NCBI RefSeq assembly: GCF_032362555.1
Contig: NC_083536.1
Location: 8,928,001-8,992,000 of the forward strand
Reading direction: 5' to 3'
Length of the DNA: 64,000 bases
Source: Amyelois transitella
Lineage: Eukaryota; Arthropoda; Insecta; Lepidoptera; Pyralidae
The notes beneath the pieces are model-generated. The model made no database searches. It worked only from the letters and a program-made list of their open reading frames with translations, and was not told the DNA's origin. Positions 20,371 through 31,190 of this stretch are shown piece by piece. The position numbers and the translations under genes are program-made. Numbering within the stretch: position 1 is the first letter of the stretch; every line of letters begins with the position of its first letter.

Positions 20371-20680
20371 GCTACTCAGTGTATGTGAGATATTTTCATC
20401 AGAGTCCTCCTGTATGCCATTAAACAGCAAAATTTTCCTATGAGCCCTAATTTCAATTGAGTCAATTCTACTGCTCAAATTATGGATCTGTTGTTGTAGC
20501 AGAAGGAAGATTGAATGCACAATTCTTGAAATCGGAGTACTCTTCCTGCAACTGACTAACTTCCGCGGCAGGAGTCATAGTGAGCCGCTTCTCAAAATTG
20601 GCCATACGATCAGCCAGTGACTTCTCCAATTGCTTCTGTGTCATCTGTATTTGCTCCAGTTCAAAATTATTTGATGTCTC
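20371..20680 (-). pseudogene. LINE ORF1 coiled-coil fragment
   Basis: Minus-strand reading gives FELEQIQMTQKQLEK, then LQEEYSDFK, IHNLSSRIDSIEIRAHRK and LLFNGIQEDSDENISH. This is a coiled coil followed by the start of the RNA-binding region of an ORF1 protein (the baculovirus FP-like or transposase-22-like type). One frame change near 20525 interrupts it. It is truncated on both sides, by the (AAAT)n tract and by the LTR at 20681. Confidence 0.65.
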
Positions 20681-20845
20681 TGTAATGTATTACATTAATA
20701 AATGACAGTCGTTGTGGTGTGACGTAAGCAAGTGGAGCGGCAGCACGGGTTGTTCTGTCACTTTACGGCGTATGCCAGACTAGAGCGGGTGTGTGCACAA
20801 ATCAAGTTGTTGTAAATTTCAACAAATATTATTGTACGATAGTAT
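20681..20845 (+). repeat. 5' LTR of the chimeric element
   Basis: 165 bp starting TGTAATGTATTACATTAA. It is followed by TGGCGACCCTGCAAGAG at 20849, a typical gypsy primer-binding position. It differs from the 3' LTR at several bases (for example GTTGTGG versus GTTTTGG). Confidence 0.85.
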
Positions 20846-20866
20846 ATTTGGCGACCCTGCAAGAGA

Positions 20867-21751
20867 TAAAGAGCCTAAAGGCAAGTACCTTAATTATTTT
20901 ATTAGTACCTATATAAAAAAATACTTAAATCAACAACGGAAAAATCACCTACAAATTTGAAACCTTTTGCCCTAACAGTGAAACATTACAAAGGTGTGAA
21001 GAATTACAAAAGTATTAAACACCTACACATAATATTTTTGTTGTTTTTCATTGGTACAAAATTTATCTAAAATAATAAATTAAAAAACTAATAATAAATT
21101 ATTATGTATTTGTTATTTTCCCGTTTCATATATTTTTTTACTTTATTTTTGCAAAAATGGTTGCTAAGCAACGAAAATTGCGTTTTTTTATGTCATTTGA
21201 AACCATTGACAAATAAGTCTCTGACGTGAAAATGTATATGAAGGTATAAATATGTATACATAATCTAAGTTTAAATCGGTAAACAAAAAGAAGTAAGGTA
21301 AGGTAACATCTTAATAAAATAATGAAACTTATTTAATTGTTTTGTTTAATGCACGTGCATAGATACCACTGTTTAGTTGTATTATTTCTTACTATTGCGG
21401 GTAAATAATTGGGTGTAAATTTAATACTAATAATATGTAAATCCTGTGATTGACAATAATAAATATAAATAGTTCTAATATAAAAAAAATATATAATCCT
21501 AATATTTTCCTGTTAGAGGTAAAGAGGTTATATAAACCAGAGGTAATTTGATACTTCAATATTAAATGGTACCTATAAATTCGTGTTGATTAGAGGTAGT
21601 TAATTTTGCTATCACATCGAAAAAAAAGATACGAATATTTTTCTACCCGCTAAAATTACCATTCACACGAGTGACATTGACACTAAAGACACCCGGAATC
21701 AAGTGTCAATCAAATTGATTAGTGACAAGAGTACGTTCCATTACAGTCAAT
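20867..21751. other. Leader of the chimeric element, no gene seen
   Basis: About 885 AT-rich bases between the primer site and the first LINE Met. No gag motif is visible. The switch from gypsy leader to LINE 5' UTR must lie somewhere here but cannot be placed by eye. Confidence 0.4.
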
Positions 21752-22916
21752 ATGCCGACAGTAGGCTGCTGCAATTTGAGCCCGGGAAATAAAATGCATT
21801 ATAAAGTTTGTAAAGATTGCAAAAAGATTTTTCACCTAGATTGTTTGTCTGCCTGTCTGTTGATATAGCCAGTGCGGGGTCCTCTAAGGACTGGAAATGC
21901 CCACTATGCAGACAAAAGATACGAAATCATGACAATACACCAGTGCGGTCTCAATTATCCAGCACATCCCATGTAAAAGAAACAAAGAGCTCTGAGATAT
22001 ATCTGCAAAGGTCTAGCAAAAGACAAGCACTATCATCACCACCAGGAAGTGATGACCGTGACTATTTTAAAAACATTGTTAGAGAGGTGTTAAGGGAAGA
22101 ACTCAAGGATGCAATACAGCAGATAAGTTCTAATGTATATTCAAAAATAAGCAACGATATATGCTCCATCAAAGATGAACTTAAGGATTTCAACGACAGC
22201 ATGAACTTTCTTAGCACCCGATACGACGAGATGCTTGCTACCCAAAAAACATCATCGAAATCAATTGTTGATCTACAAACAAAGAATCTTAACATGAACG
22301 CCAATGTTGATAAACTCAACCATCGTATAAATAAACTTGAACAACAAGCTCGTTCATCTAATATAGAGGTTCAATGCGTACCAGAATAGGGAAGATGCAA
22401 ATATGATATTTATGAAAATTTTACGTATAAAATGTTAAAAAAATATAAAAGAAGAACTTCTTCAACGTTTTTATTTTAAATTATGTTGATTTTTAGCAAT
22501 TATTACGAATTAAAATTACGTTAAACGAAACGCATTTCAAAACACCAATCAGCGTTCAGTGACGTCACTCGTGCTGTGTCAACTTTTAGAAGTTAACTTT
22601 GCGATTAATAGGCAGTAGTGCTTTATTTACGTATTATTTACGTTTTTAATAAAAATGGAAGTTAGATTTAATAAAACAGACTCCAAAAATTTACCAAAAA
22701 AAATTTTTTGTCGTGAGTGCAGAGTTTTCAAGTGTAGAAATGAAAGGCACTAAATTAGTACGGTATGCATGAATGTTTTTAAACGTTGTTTGCATTTTAT
22801 TCAGCAATTTCTAAACATAGCAGTTATAATTTAGCTCAACGAGAGAATCTTACGGCGATAACGCAATCGGTTATGTGCAAATTAAAAGAGATGGAGATGG
22901 ATTAATTATGTACAGT

Positions 22917-23260
22917 GAAAAGCTTAGTTCTGTCCTGCCAATGCGAAGATTGTGCAGCTTCTGCAGGCCAAGTATTACGACATTAATGAATAATTAAACT
23001 GTTCATAAAGAAGATTATTTTAAATGCTATGAGGTATTTATTATCATGACTAAAACTTTATCATATACAGGTGGGTGCAAGCATGCTACTGCACTATTGC
23101 TATGGTGCACAGAAGGTCTGAGCAGCCTCTAATTACGTCCGTCACATGCTATTGGAAGAAGTCGAAATTATCTACATGTGCTTCTGGAAAATCTGTCATA
23201 AAAGCCAAAAAAATGGGTCAAGTTTCAGTCAATCACAGTTTCTCTCAAGTAAGCAGCTTT
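22917..23260 (+). pseudogene. SWIM zinc-finger exons of the transposon nuclease protein
   Basis: Two short pieces together form a SWIM-type CxC...CxH finger. The CxC part is at about 22930-22990 (LSCQCEDC); the CxH part is after a splice-acceptor-like TACAG at 23070, reading GGCKHATALLLW and, in a shifted frame, PLITSVTCYWKKSKLSTC. A frame change inside the second exon breaks it. SWIM fingers bind DNA or protein and commonly precede the YqaJ domain in these transposon proteins. Confidence 0.5.
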
Positions 23261-23333
23261 TTTATTTAAAGAGATTGAAAAGAAGTTAAATGTGTGTTAC
23301 AATAATAACTGCATATTTTTAGGTGGATATTTG

Positions 23334-24197
23334 TAGATGCTGTCAATAAAAAAGATTGTCAGGGAAGTATTCTTCGCTACTTTCAATAAGACAAGCATTC
23401 ATAAGGTGTGTTCAAGCTTGATTGGAAAGTTGGACTCTCCAGAATCATTTCTTGAAGCATTATCAAAGCAAATGACCACTGATAATATAAATATGGTATT
23501 TTCCACCACCAAACATCAAAGTGATTCACCAATGTGGTTTGAGTTGAGGTAAGTAGTAAAACTTCTAGCTTAGTTTTGTTAATTGTATTTATCACTAAAA
23601 TACCATGAATAAAAAAAAATATTTTGACAAAATAAACTCATTATCATACTCACATAACATAAACTTGATTGGCATATTAGCTGTATATAAGTTTATTTTT
23701 CTATTTTACAGGTACGGCAGAATTACTGGCTCAACTCTTTATGAAGCCGCTCACTGTAGAACTATAAATGGTTCCCTTCTGAACGCAATTATGGGAGAAC
23801 ATTCAAAATTTACTTCCATTGCGATGAGTAGAGGGAAAATACTAGAAAAAAAAGTTCTCAAAGTAGTAAGCAAGAAAGAAAAGGTAAGTTCGGTGGTTTT
23901 TGTTTGTTTGAATATTATGAATAAAAGAATCAGATTGAAATTGAAGAAGCTGGATTACTTCTTAATGCCGAGTATCCTATTTTTGGAGCAACACCTGACG
24001 GGCTTACTGAAAATTATACAATAGAAGTCAAATATCCTTCAACCGAAGCTGCCATACTTTCCTATGTGAAATACAATAAAATAACAACAAAATGTTGTGT
24101 GCCATATGATAACAGCATTGTATCTGTAATGAATATTGCAAAGAAATTCTGGATAGATGCTGTATTTCCGAAATTAAAAGATATATATAATATATAA
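23334..24197 (+). pseudogene. YqaJ-like exonuclease, three spliced exons
   Basis: Exon joins are clean: 23334-23548 (donor GTAAGTAG), 23712-23883 (acceptor TTTTACAG, donor GTAAGTTC) and 23934-24197 (acceptor AATCAG), ending DIYNI and a stop. The joined frame gives RYGRITGSTLYEAA, then SRGKILEKKVLKVV, PIFGATPDGLT and YTIEVKYPST. This supplies the Glu, the Asp and the E-x-K motif of the lambda-exonuclease/YqaJ nuclease fold. The first exon has an early stop upstream (MLSIKKIVREVFF follows it), so the full gene is damaged although the nuclease core is intact. Confidence 0.65.
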
Positions 24198-24701
24198 GCA
24201 CATTTTTTTGTTTTTCAAATATTTCATAAATTTATTAAATAAAACTATGCTTCGAAAATATTGTTTTTTATTCAATTTTAATTAAAGGTGATTAACAAGT
24301 GCACAACAAATGATTATACTATAGTCTATTTGGGGTATGAGAAAATGATCTACACAGGCATTTAGAAACTTTGTTAAAGTAGATGGACACATAGGCACAA
24401 AACATGAATCAACACGACTTTTTATCCGAATTTTTTCGGTATTATGTCTTGTGATCACTTGATGTGGATGGATATTCCATTTTAAATTATTACAAAAAAC
24501 TTAGTGGAAAGTCGAGAAAATTTGCAATTTATGATAATCAACCAGTGTTTCCACTATAAAAATTTTCTTTCCCCATGCCTCAATTCCGATTTCCCCTTTT
24601 CAGAACTTTTTTCCCCTCAAAAATTATTTTGCTGTAGTTTTGGCACTTTTGTTGTAACTAAAAGTTTAATTTTTAAATATATTTTTTTTATAAATATATA
24701 C
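24198..24701. other. Noncoding 3' part of the ISL2EU-like transposon
   Basis: AT-rich, no ORF of note. It lies between the nuclease stop codon and the nested SINE. The remainder to the right terminal repeat (24932-25261) is likewise noncoding. Confidence 0.4.
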
Positions 24702-24931
24702 GGGACAAATTACACTGATTGAGTTAGCCTCGAAGTAAGTTCGAGACTGTGTTACGAGATACTAACTCAACGATACTTTGTATATTTTATAATAAATACT
24801 TATATAGATAAACATCCAAGACCCAAACCAATCAGAAAAAGTTCTTTTCTCATCATGCCCTGACCGGGATTCGAACCCGGGACCTCTGGTGTCACAGACA
24901 AGCGTACTACCGCTGCGCCAAAGAGGCCGTC
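24702..24931 (-). repeat. tRNA-derived SINE, copy 1 (minus strand)
   Basis: The minus-strand head contains box A-like TGGCGCAGCGG and box B-like GGGTTCGAATCCC (24868-24880 on the plus strand, reversed). The body continues to the 3' motif complementary to GGGACAAATTACAC at the left edge. The second copy at 29571 is very similar. These are RNA polymerase III promoters within a SINE, not a folding tRNA gene. Confidence 0.85.
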
Positions 24932-25764
24932 GATATAATTTTATATATAATAAAAATTAATATATGATTACCTAAAATTTCCCCTTTTTCTTCCCCTCTG
25001 GACCCTGATTACCCCTTAAAAGGGGAATTTCCCCTCATTGTGGAAACACTGTAATCAACGAAGGCAAGCACGACCAGTGTCAGACACGTGTGACGTCATT
25101 GGAAGTGTAGGTCCGTTTTGGCGCGAAAATTTAAACGATCAGTTTAAAGCCGCATTTTTTTACGATAAATTAGATTGTTTTAATTTTTTTAATATGTTAA
25201 GACCTATTTTACATGGAATTCTTTAAAATGAAATCAAAACTAAAATTATTGCATGTTCCCTATTCAAAAATGAAAATTTATTGACAGTTATTACTCAAAT
25301 AGAAAATACAGTTGGCTGTTCATTGGAACCGGACCAAATCATAACATGCACAAGAACTGCCAAAATGAACAGAGTGTCTACACGCCCCAAATCTATTGTT
25401 GTACAATTTAAAAACACTTCAATTCGTGACTCTGTTTTAGCAGCGGTGATAAAATACAATAAATCACATTCCCAGGACAAGCTAAACACCGCACATATTG
25501 GAATAAGTGGAAAGATAAAACCAATATTTGTTGCAGAGCATCTTTCACCGGCAAACAAAGCTCTGCATGCTGCAGTTAGGATAAAAGCAAAAGAATTGAA
25601 TATTAAATACGTATGGGTGAGAAATGGCAAAATTTTTGCAAGAAAAAATGATGATTCGGATTACGTATTGATAAACGATGTTAATTCTCTCGAAAAAATC
25701 TCAAAATAAGAGTAACCGTCTTTTGGGTATTAGCGTGCTTTTGTCTCATTTAAATTCATTAATA

Positions 25765-26605
25765 ATGGTTAGGATCTATTATCAGAACTGTGGCGGACTT
25801 CGGTCTAAAATAAGTGGTTTTTATAGACAAGTGTTAAGTTGTGATTATGAAGTTATAGTTATAAATGAAACATGGCTGAATATTAGTGTTCTTAGTTCTG
25901 AACTGTTTTGTCAGAAGTACAACGTTTATAAAAGAGACCGGGAAGCATCTGGAGGGGCCAATAAAAAGGAAGATGGTGGAGGTGTTCTGATGGCAGTTTC
26001 CAAAAATATGAAATCTAAAAGGTTAGACTGTCACGAGAGTTCTTTGGAGGATGTTTGGGGTCTCTCTTGATGTTGTTATGGACGGTCAGAAAACTAATAA
26101 TTTAATATTGTATACTGCGTATTTACCGCCACCGGTTACAAGTCAAACTGTTAAATTGGTGACTGATAATTGTAATAGGGTTATCGATCAATACGTGGAT
26201 AGGGACTGTAACTTCTTTATAATAGGAGACTTCAACCTCAGTTGCATTGATTGGCAAGAACTCAGTGGTGAATCATCGGTTGCTCATCTTCCCCTTCGAA
26301 CTCAGATGCTCATTGATTTCATAAACGATAATAACCTAGTGCAAAGTAATCATATTTTAAACTCCATGAACAGAATACTGGATTTGGTAATTAGTGACAT
26401 GCCCAATTGCACTGTCGAAACCGTAACGGATACTTTGAGTAAAGTGAATTCCATCCATCCTCCCCTTCAAATTATTATCCCGTATATAGGTGGGGGAGAG
26501 ACTAGACTAGAATCCAATCAACATACCGAAAGACGTAATTTTCACAAGGCAGACTTTTTGTCTTTACAAGAATATTTATCGGGTTTAGACTGGTGTAATA
26601 TATAA
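25765..26605 (+). pseudogene. LINE ORF2 endonuclease domain
   Basis: Starts MVRIYYQNCGGLRSKI with the APE-type motifs YQNCGGL, VINETWL and, in the next frame, FFIIGDFNLSCIDW. One frameshift near 26055 and an in-frame TAA at 26603-26605 break it. It would nick target DNA for LINE integration. The reading frame after 26055 is the same frame as the fused reverse transcriptase from 26801, apart from stops near 26603 and 26781. Confidence 0.8.
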
Positions 26606-26800
26606 AAAAATGAAAAGGGTGTCGACTCCATGGTGGAAATTTTCTACGATCATATGAATACTGCCATAGAAAAATTTGTTCCTCTTACACGACATCAGAC
26701 TTGTAAATCTAAATATCCTCCTTGGTACAACTTTAATCTAATAAAACGCTTACGTGAAAGAAATAGAATGCTACGCAAGGTATAAAAAAATTACAATGAT

Positions 26801-28519
26801 ATGGATAAATTAACTTTAAACATGCTGAATAAGAGATATGAAAGACTGAATAAAGAATGTTACAAAAGTTATCACAATGACTTGGAGGACAAAATAACAC
26901 ATAACCCAAAATATTTCTGGTCTTTCATCAAGAGCAAAAGAGGAAATAAAACAACTTTCCCGCCTACACTATCTGATGGATCTAATATCTTCTCCTCGGT
27001 GTATAGTGATAATTCAGAGTCAACCAGTGAGTTTATCGAAAATAACACGGTTGACACTACTCACATTGCTGCAGGTGATTGTTTTTCGACATTTTATATA
27101 ACCAGAGAAGATATCGAAGATAAGCTTAAAAGTTTAAACGTAAATAAAGGAGCTGGCCCGGATAACATCCCGCCCTCTTTTGTTGTACCGCTTTCGCTCG
27201 TGTTATCGGTTCCTTTGCATATTATATTCAACCTATCTTTAAAAGAAGGGGTATTTCCTAAAAGATGGAAGACAGCAAAAGTAGTTCCGATATTCAAATC
27301 TAACGATGATTCATTAGTCAGTAATTATAGAGGCATTTCTGTATTATCAATTTTCGGGAGAGTTTTTGAAGCATTTATAAGTCCCTCATTGCAGAGATTT
27401 TTCCGACCACTTATATCAGATCATCAACATGGATTTGTCCCGGGCAGGTCCACCACAACAAATTTGGTATCATTTACAGAAGTTGTGGTAGAAGCCCTAG
27501 ATGCAAATAAACAAGTGGATGTAATTTATACTGATTTCAGCAAGGCGTTTGATAAGGTGTCACATCAGAAACTTATTAAACCAGTTTCTCAACCTTGTCG
27601 TAGAATCCCCGTTCCCCTTGAGTCCAAAATAAATGCTAAAATTCAAGAACTGTTAGATGCTGATATCATTGAACCTGTTAACGGTCCATCAGACTGGGTA
27701 AGCCCTTTGGTCCCAGTTCTCAAGGAGAATGGAGATGCTCGCGTGTGCCTGGACATGAGGCAAGCCAACAAAGCAATTATTAGAGAAAAGCATCCCTTAC
27801 CAACTATGAAACAGCTTCTCCCTAAGTTCAGAAATGCGAAGATGTTTTCTAAATTAGATATTAGAAATGCATTCCATCAAATTGAACTTAGCGAGGACTG
27901 CAGATATATAACAACATTTATTTGCAACAGAGGATTGTTTAGATATAAGCGCCTCATGTTTGGCATATCGTGCGCTCCTGAATTTTTCCAGAAAACGCTT
28001 GAGAAAATACTTTTGCCTTGTGAAGGCGTCGTCAATTTTATTGATGATATCGTTGTTTTTGGAAGCGACTCCGAACATGGAGAGAGACTAAAGAAACTTT
28101 TACAGGTTTTGAAGGATAATAACGTCATTCTAAATGAAGGAAAATGTTCTTTCAGTGTTAGACAGATACAGTTCCTTGGACATCAATTATCGTGTAATGG
28201 GGTGAAACCTCTGGACATATATGTCAGTTTGATTCAGTCATTTAGAGAACCTAAGGTAATAGAGGAAGTCCAGAGCTTCTTGGGTCTCGTAAATTATGTA
28301 GGAAAATGGATCCCCCATTTAGCTACGTTGACTGATCCACTGCGAGAGCTCTTGCGATTAAAATTGTCTAAAGGTGCTAACATCTCATGTCATTGGCAGA
28401 GCAAGCAGTCTAAAGCATTTGCGATGCTGAAAAAGGCACTTAACAATATTCACACTTTAGGGTACTACAATCCACAAGATGTTCTATCTTACAAGTATTT
28501 GCTGATGCTAGTCCAGTAG
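26801..28519 (+). CDS. In-frame fusion of LINE reverse transcriptase to gypsy reverse transcriptase
   Basis: A 572-residue open frame without stops. Residues 1 to about 258 are LINE: the linker (NPKYFWSFIKSKRGN), then NKGAGPDNIPP, VSNYRGISVLSIFGRVFE, HGFVPGRSTTTNLV and the first catalytic motif IYTDFSKAFDKVS. From about residue 259 the sequence is gypsy: SQPCRRIPVPLESK, then DWVSPLVPVLKENGD, MFSKLDIRNAFHQIEL, RLMFGISCAPEFFQ and FIDDIVVFG. The join is near 27580. The fused protein has two motif-A segments but only the gypsy DD box. It probably arose by template switching; function is unlikely. Confidence 0.82.
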   Translation: MDKLTLNMLNKRYERLNKECYKSYHNDLEDKITHNPKYFWSFIKSKRGNKTTFPPTLSDGSNIFSSVYSDNSESTSEFIENNTVDTTHIAAGDCFSTFYITREDIEDKLKSLNVNKGAGPDNIPPSFVVPLSLVLSVPLHIIFNLSLKEGVFPKRWKTAKVVPIFKSNDDSLVSNYRGISVLSIFGRVFEAFISPSLQRFFRPLISDHQHGFVPGRSTTTNLVSFTEVVVEALDANKQVDVIYTDFSKAFDKVSHQKLIKPVSQPCRRIPVPLESKINAKIQELLDADIIEPVNGPSDWVSPLVPVLKENGDARVCLDMRQANKAIIREKHPLPTMKQLLPKFRNAKMFSKLDIRNAFHQIELSEDCRYITTFICNRGLFRYKRLMFGISCAPEFFQKTLEKILLPCEGVVNFIDDIVVFGSDSEHGERLKKLLQVLKDNNVILNEGKCSFSVRQIQFLGHQLSCNGVKPLDIYVSLIQSFREPKVIEEVQSFLGLVNYVGKWIPHLATLTDPLRELLRLKLSKGANISCHWQSKQSKAFAMLKKALNNIHTLGYYNPQDVLSYKYLLMLVQ

Positions 28520-30443
28520 GTTTAGGCGCCGTTCTAGTTCAACATGGTGTTCAGGGACCACGTATTATTGCATATGGTAATAAAAGTTTGAGTGATCGAG
28601 AAAAACGATATTGCCAAACAGAAAAAGAAGCTTTAGCTTTAGTATGGTCTGTTGAGCACTTTAATATGTATTTATTTGGTAAAGACCAATTTGAACTAAT
28701 AACCGACCATAAACCATAAGAGGTAATTTTTGGACCAAATTCTAAACCATGCGCACGAATCGAACGCTGGGTTTTGCGTTTACAATCGTATAAATTTTAA
28801 ATCGTATATATTCCTGGTAAAAATAATACCCGACCTACTTTCACGAATGTGTATGCAAAACTCAGCACCACAACCATTTGATGACGATAACTATCTGAAT
28901 TTGGTTATAGATCAATCTTGTCCCACAGCAATCACTTTAACCGAATTATCACTGGCATCTGAAGCAGATACAGAGTTGCAGTTAGTTAAAAAGGGTGTTT
29001 TCAACAGTAATTGGGATCAAAGTGTGACCAATTACAAAATTTTCGAACATGAACTGTGTTTCCAAGATAATATATTTTGCGGCAAAATAAGATTGTAATA
29101 CCAACGAGCTTGAGATTAAAAGTGCTGGCATCGGCCCATGAAGGTCATCCAGGTATTGTTGCGATGAAAACTCGATTGCGATCTAAAGTTTGGTGGCCGA
29201 AGGTAGACAAAGACGCGGAACATTATGTAAGATCGTGTAAGGGTTGCACTTTGGTCTCAGCTCCAAATCCTCCTAATCCCATGCGTAGACGTAAACTTTC
29301 CTCCCAGCCATGGGTAGATGTAGCAATAGACCATCTGGGCCCGTTACCAAGTGGTCACTATATCCTCGTGATTATCGATTATTACAGTCGATGCAAGAAG
29401 GTAAGGATCACTAAAATTGCAGATTCAGCACAAACGATAAAAATACTCAAAGAAATATTTTCTCGATTAGGTACACCGGTGGGCACTACTGCCGATAACG
29501 GTCCCCAGTTTATTAGCGCAGACTTTAAATCTTTTTGTGAGGAATATGTTATACGATTTTTTTTTTTTTTGGGACAAATTACACAGATTGAGTTAGCCTC
29601 GAAGTAAGTTCGAGACTTGTGTTACGAGATACTAACTCAACGATAATATATTTTATAATAAATAATAAATACTTATATAGATAAACATCCAGGACCCAGG
29701 ACAATCAGAAAAAGTTCTTTTCTCATCATGCCCTGGCCGGGATTCGAACCCGGGACCTCCGGTGTCACAGACAAGCGTACTACCGCTGCGCCACAGGAGG
29801 CCGTCAAAAGATTATTTCATAGTATCCCTTATTGGCCTCAACAAAACGGCGAGGTTGAGAGGCAGAATCGGGATATATTAAAAAGATTGCGCATTAGCCA
29901 AAGCCAGAAATCTAACTGGCAAGACGATTTACTCAAGTATTTAACAATGTATAATAGTACATCCCATTCTACTACAGGTAGAACTCCCGCCGAACTGTTT
30001 TTAGACGACAATTTCGTGACAAGCTGCCTTCCCTCTTAGATGTTGAGTTCACAGATTGTGACCAAGAAACCAGAGATAGAGATGCAGAAATGAAAACAAA
30101 AGGTAAAGAATATGCTGACAGGAAGAGACAAGCTAAGGAAACAGACATTCAAATCAGGGAAAAGGTTTATACAAAGAATTTAATAAAAGAAAATAAATTG
30201 TCTACAACATTTAACAATGTGCCTTATACAGTAACAAAACAGAAAGGAAACGACATGGAAATAGAAAATGAAGAAACGGGACAGCGATTGCGTAGAAATT
30301 TGGTACATTTAAAAAGAGTTGAAGGAAAATGGGAAGTATGTAATGACGGAAATGAAGAACATAAAAATGATTTCGACAACGAAAACATCTCAGTCAATAA
30401 TAATTATTTTAAGATTTGTGAACTCTGGTTGAATGTCACTTAA
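28490..30443 (+). pseudogene. Gypsy RNase H and integrase (frameshifted, SINE-interrupted)
   Basis: After a +1 shift near 28505 the RNase H appears (FADASPVGLGAVLVQ, ITDHKP). A stop near 28717 follows. The integrase runs from 29077: zinc finger HEGHPG to CKGC, Asp in VAIDHLGPL, Asp in TTADNGPQF, then the SINE at 29571-29805, then IPYWPQQNGEVERQ with the catalytic Glu. A basic C-terminal region (30090-30443) contains EKVYTKNLIKENK. Integrase would have inserted the cDNA. Confidence 0.8.
29571..29805 (-). repeat. tRNA-derived SINE, copy 2 (minus strand), inside integrase
   Basis: Same family as 24702-24931. The tail side shows a T15 run (29556-29570) on the plus strand, i.e. a poly-A tail on the SINE strand. 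Box B lies near 29740. It interrupts the integrase between VIR and LFHSIPYWPQ, with a short GATT-type duplication. Confidence 0.87.
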
Positions 30444-30510
30444 ATAATTCATGATTTCATTGTTATTAGAAAATGTTGTTTTGTTTATTTCAATTTTTGT
30501 AAAAGGTAGA

Positions 30511-30675
30511 TGTAATGTATTACATTAATAAATGACAGTCGTTTTGGTGTGACGTAAGCAAGTGGAGCGGCAGCACGGGTTGTTCTGTCACTTTACGGCG
30601 TATGCCAGACTAGAGCGGGTATGTGCACAAATCAAGTTGTTGTAAATTTCAACAAATATTATTGTACGACAGTCA
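30511..30675 (+). repeat. 3' LTR of the chimeric element
   Basis: 165 bp, TGTAATGTATTACATT to GACAGTCA, preceded by the purine-rich AAAAGGTAGA. Confidence 0.85.
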
Positions 30676-31190
30676 GTCTACATAGTTCCTTGTTTTATTT
30701 TTTGTTTTATATACGTTGGCTGTCTTGCTATACTTATGTATATTGTAAGTTTCTCAGTAAGTGAATTGTTATTTCTTTATGAGGAAATAAAAGTTCTTTA
30801 AACCAAACGCCTTACTCATATCAAAAAAGACAGCATGACTGGTACACGTTTATCCATCGGTTCCAGAATTTTATTTATGAGATGGAAGGTGGCAAGTGTC
30901 GTGGATTTTCCTTTTTGAAATGCATTCTGTTCTGGTTTGATTATTTTAAACTTATCAAGGATCTTATAAGAGTAAGACACGTGAGGTAAGCTTTTTCAAA
31001 TATTTTAGTTATTATAGGTAAAAGAGCAATCGGTCGACAATTATCGACACAAATCTCGGGGACCTTTTTTGTACCTTTGACACCTTAAGTTTATCGGGAA
31101 ATACACCGGTACTGAAGGATAGATTTATTAAATACGAGTATGTCAGAACTTGTGCAATCTCATGAGCATAAGCTTTTAATATGCTAGTTT
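30676..31190 (-). pseudogene. Decayed LINE remnants flanking the chimera
   Basis: 30807-31190 on the minus strand reads as a broken reverse transcriptase fingers region (FSTGVFPDKLK, CRPIALLPIITKIFEKA in shifted frames). 30676-30806 on the plus strand ends GGAAATAAAAGTTCTTT and looks like a LINE or gene 3' end with a polyadenylation signal. Neither piece has identifiable borders. Confidence 0.45.

Larger units (their letters stand above)
22388..25261 (+). mobile_element. ISL2EU-like DNA transposon carrying a nuclease gene, no transposase seen
   Basis: 2874 bp with short imperfect terminal inverted repeats (AGGGAAGATGCAA left; complement of the right end AGGGAACATGCAA). The target duplication is AT at 22386-22387 and 25262-25263. 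Excision in silico rejoins the LINE ORF1 in frame, confirming the borders. It carries SWIM and YqaJ-like coding exons. An AT duplication together with a YqaJ protein is what I recall for ISL2EU elements of the PIF-Harbinger/IS5-like group. A SINE is nested at 24702-24931. Confidence 0.65.
21752..25709 (+). pseudogene. LINE ORF1 with PHD-type zinc finger and coiled coil, split by a DNA transposon
   Basis: Begins MPTVGCCNLSPGNKMHYK with Cys/His pairs (CKDC, FHLDCL, then CPLC in another frame), a PHD-like finger. A long coiled coil follows (REVLREELKDAIQQI to LNHRINKLEQQARSS). Bases 22388-25261 are an inserted transposon. The ORF resumes at 25264 with no frame loss, through LEPDQIITCTRTAKMN to NDVNSLEKISK, the C-terminal RNA-binding part. 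A frameshift near 21850 breaks the finger. ORF1 proteins of this type coat LINE RNA. Confidence 0.78.
20681..30675 (+). mobile_element. LTR-flanked LINE-gypsy chimeric retrotransposon
   Basis: Two 165 bp LTRs (20681-20845 and 30511-30675) bracket, in order: a gypsy-type primer site, LINE ORF1, LINE endonuclease and the first part of LINE reverse transcriptase, then gypsy reverse transcriptase, RNase H and integrase. Gypsy gag and protease are absent. Flanking GTCTC / GTCTA (20676-20680, 30676-30680) is a possible 5 bp duplication with one mismatch. Secondary insertions are an ISL2EU-like transposon (22388-25261) and two SINE copies, one of them inside that transposon. Both parts have decayed similarly, so the fusion is not very recent. 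Confidence 0.72.

Noticed and set aside
20339..20680. 5' transduction of LINE ORF1 by RTE copy A, as for MON2
   Set aside because: The ORF1 piece is on the RTE strand and upstream, but an (AAAT)n tract separates them and no duplication encloses both. Ordinary neighbouring insertions are a simpler reading.
24840..24931. Possible tRNA gene (boxes A and B on the minus strand), likewise at 29730-29805
   Set aside because: The sequence around the boxes is SINE body with a poly-A-type tail and a second dispersed copy. I see no acceptor stem pairing with the 5' side, so it is a tRNA-derived SINE head and not a tRNA gene.
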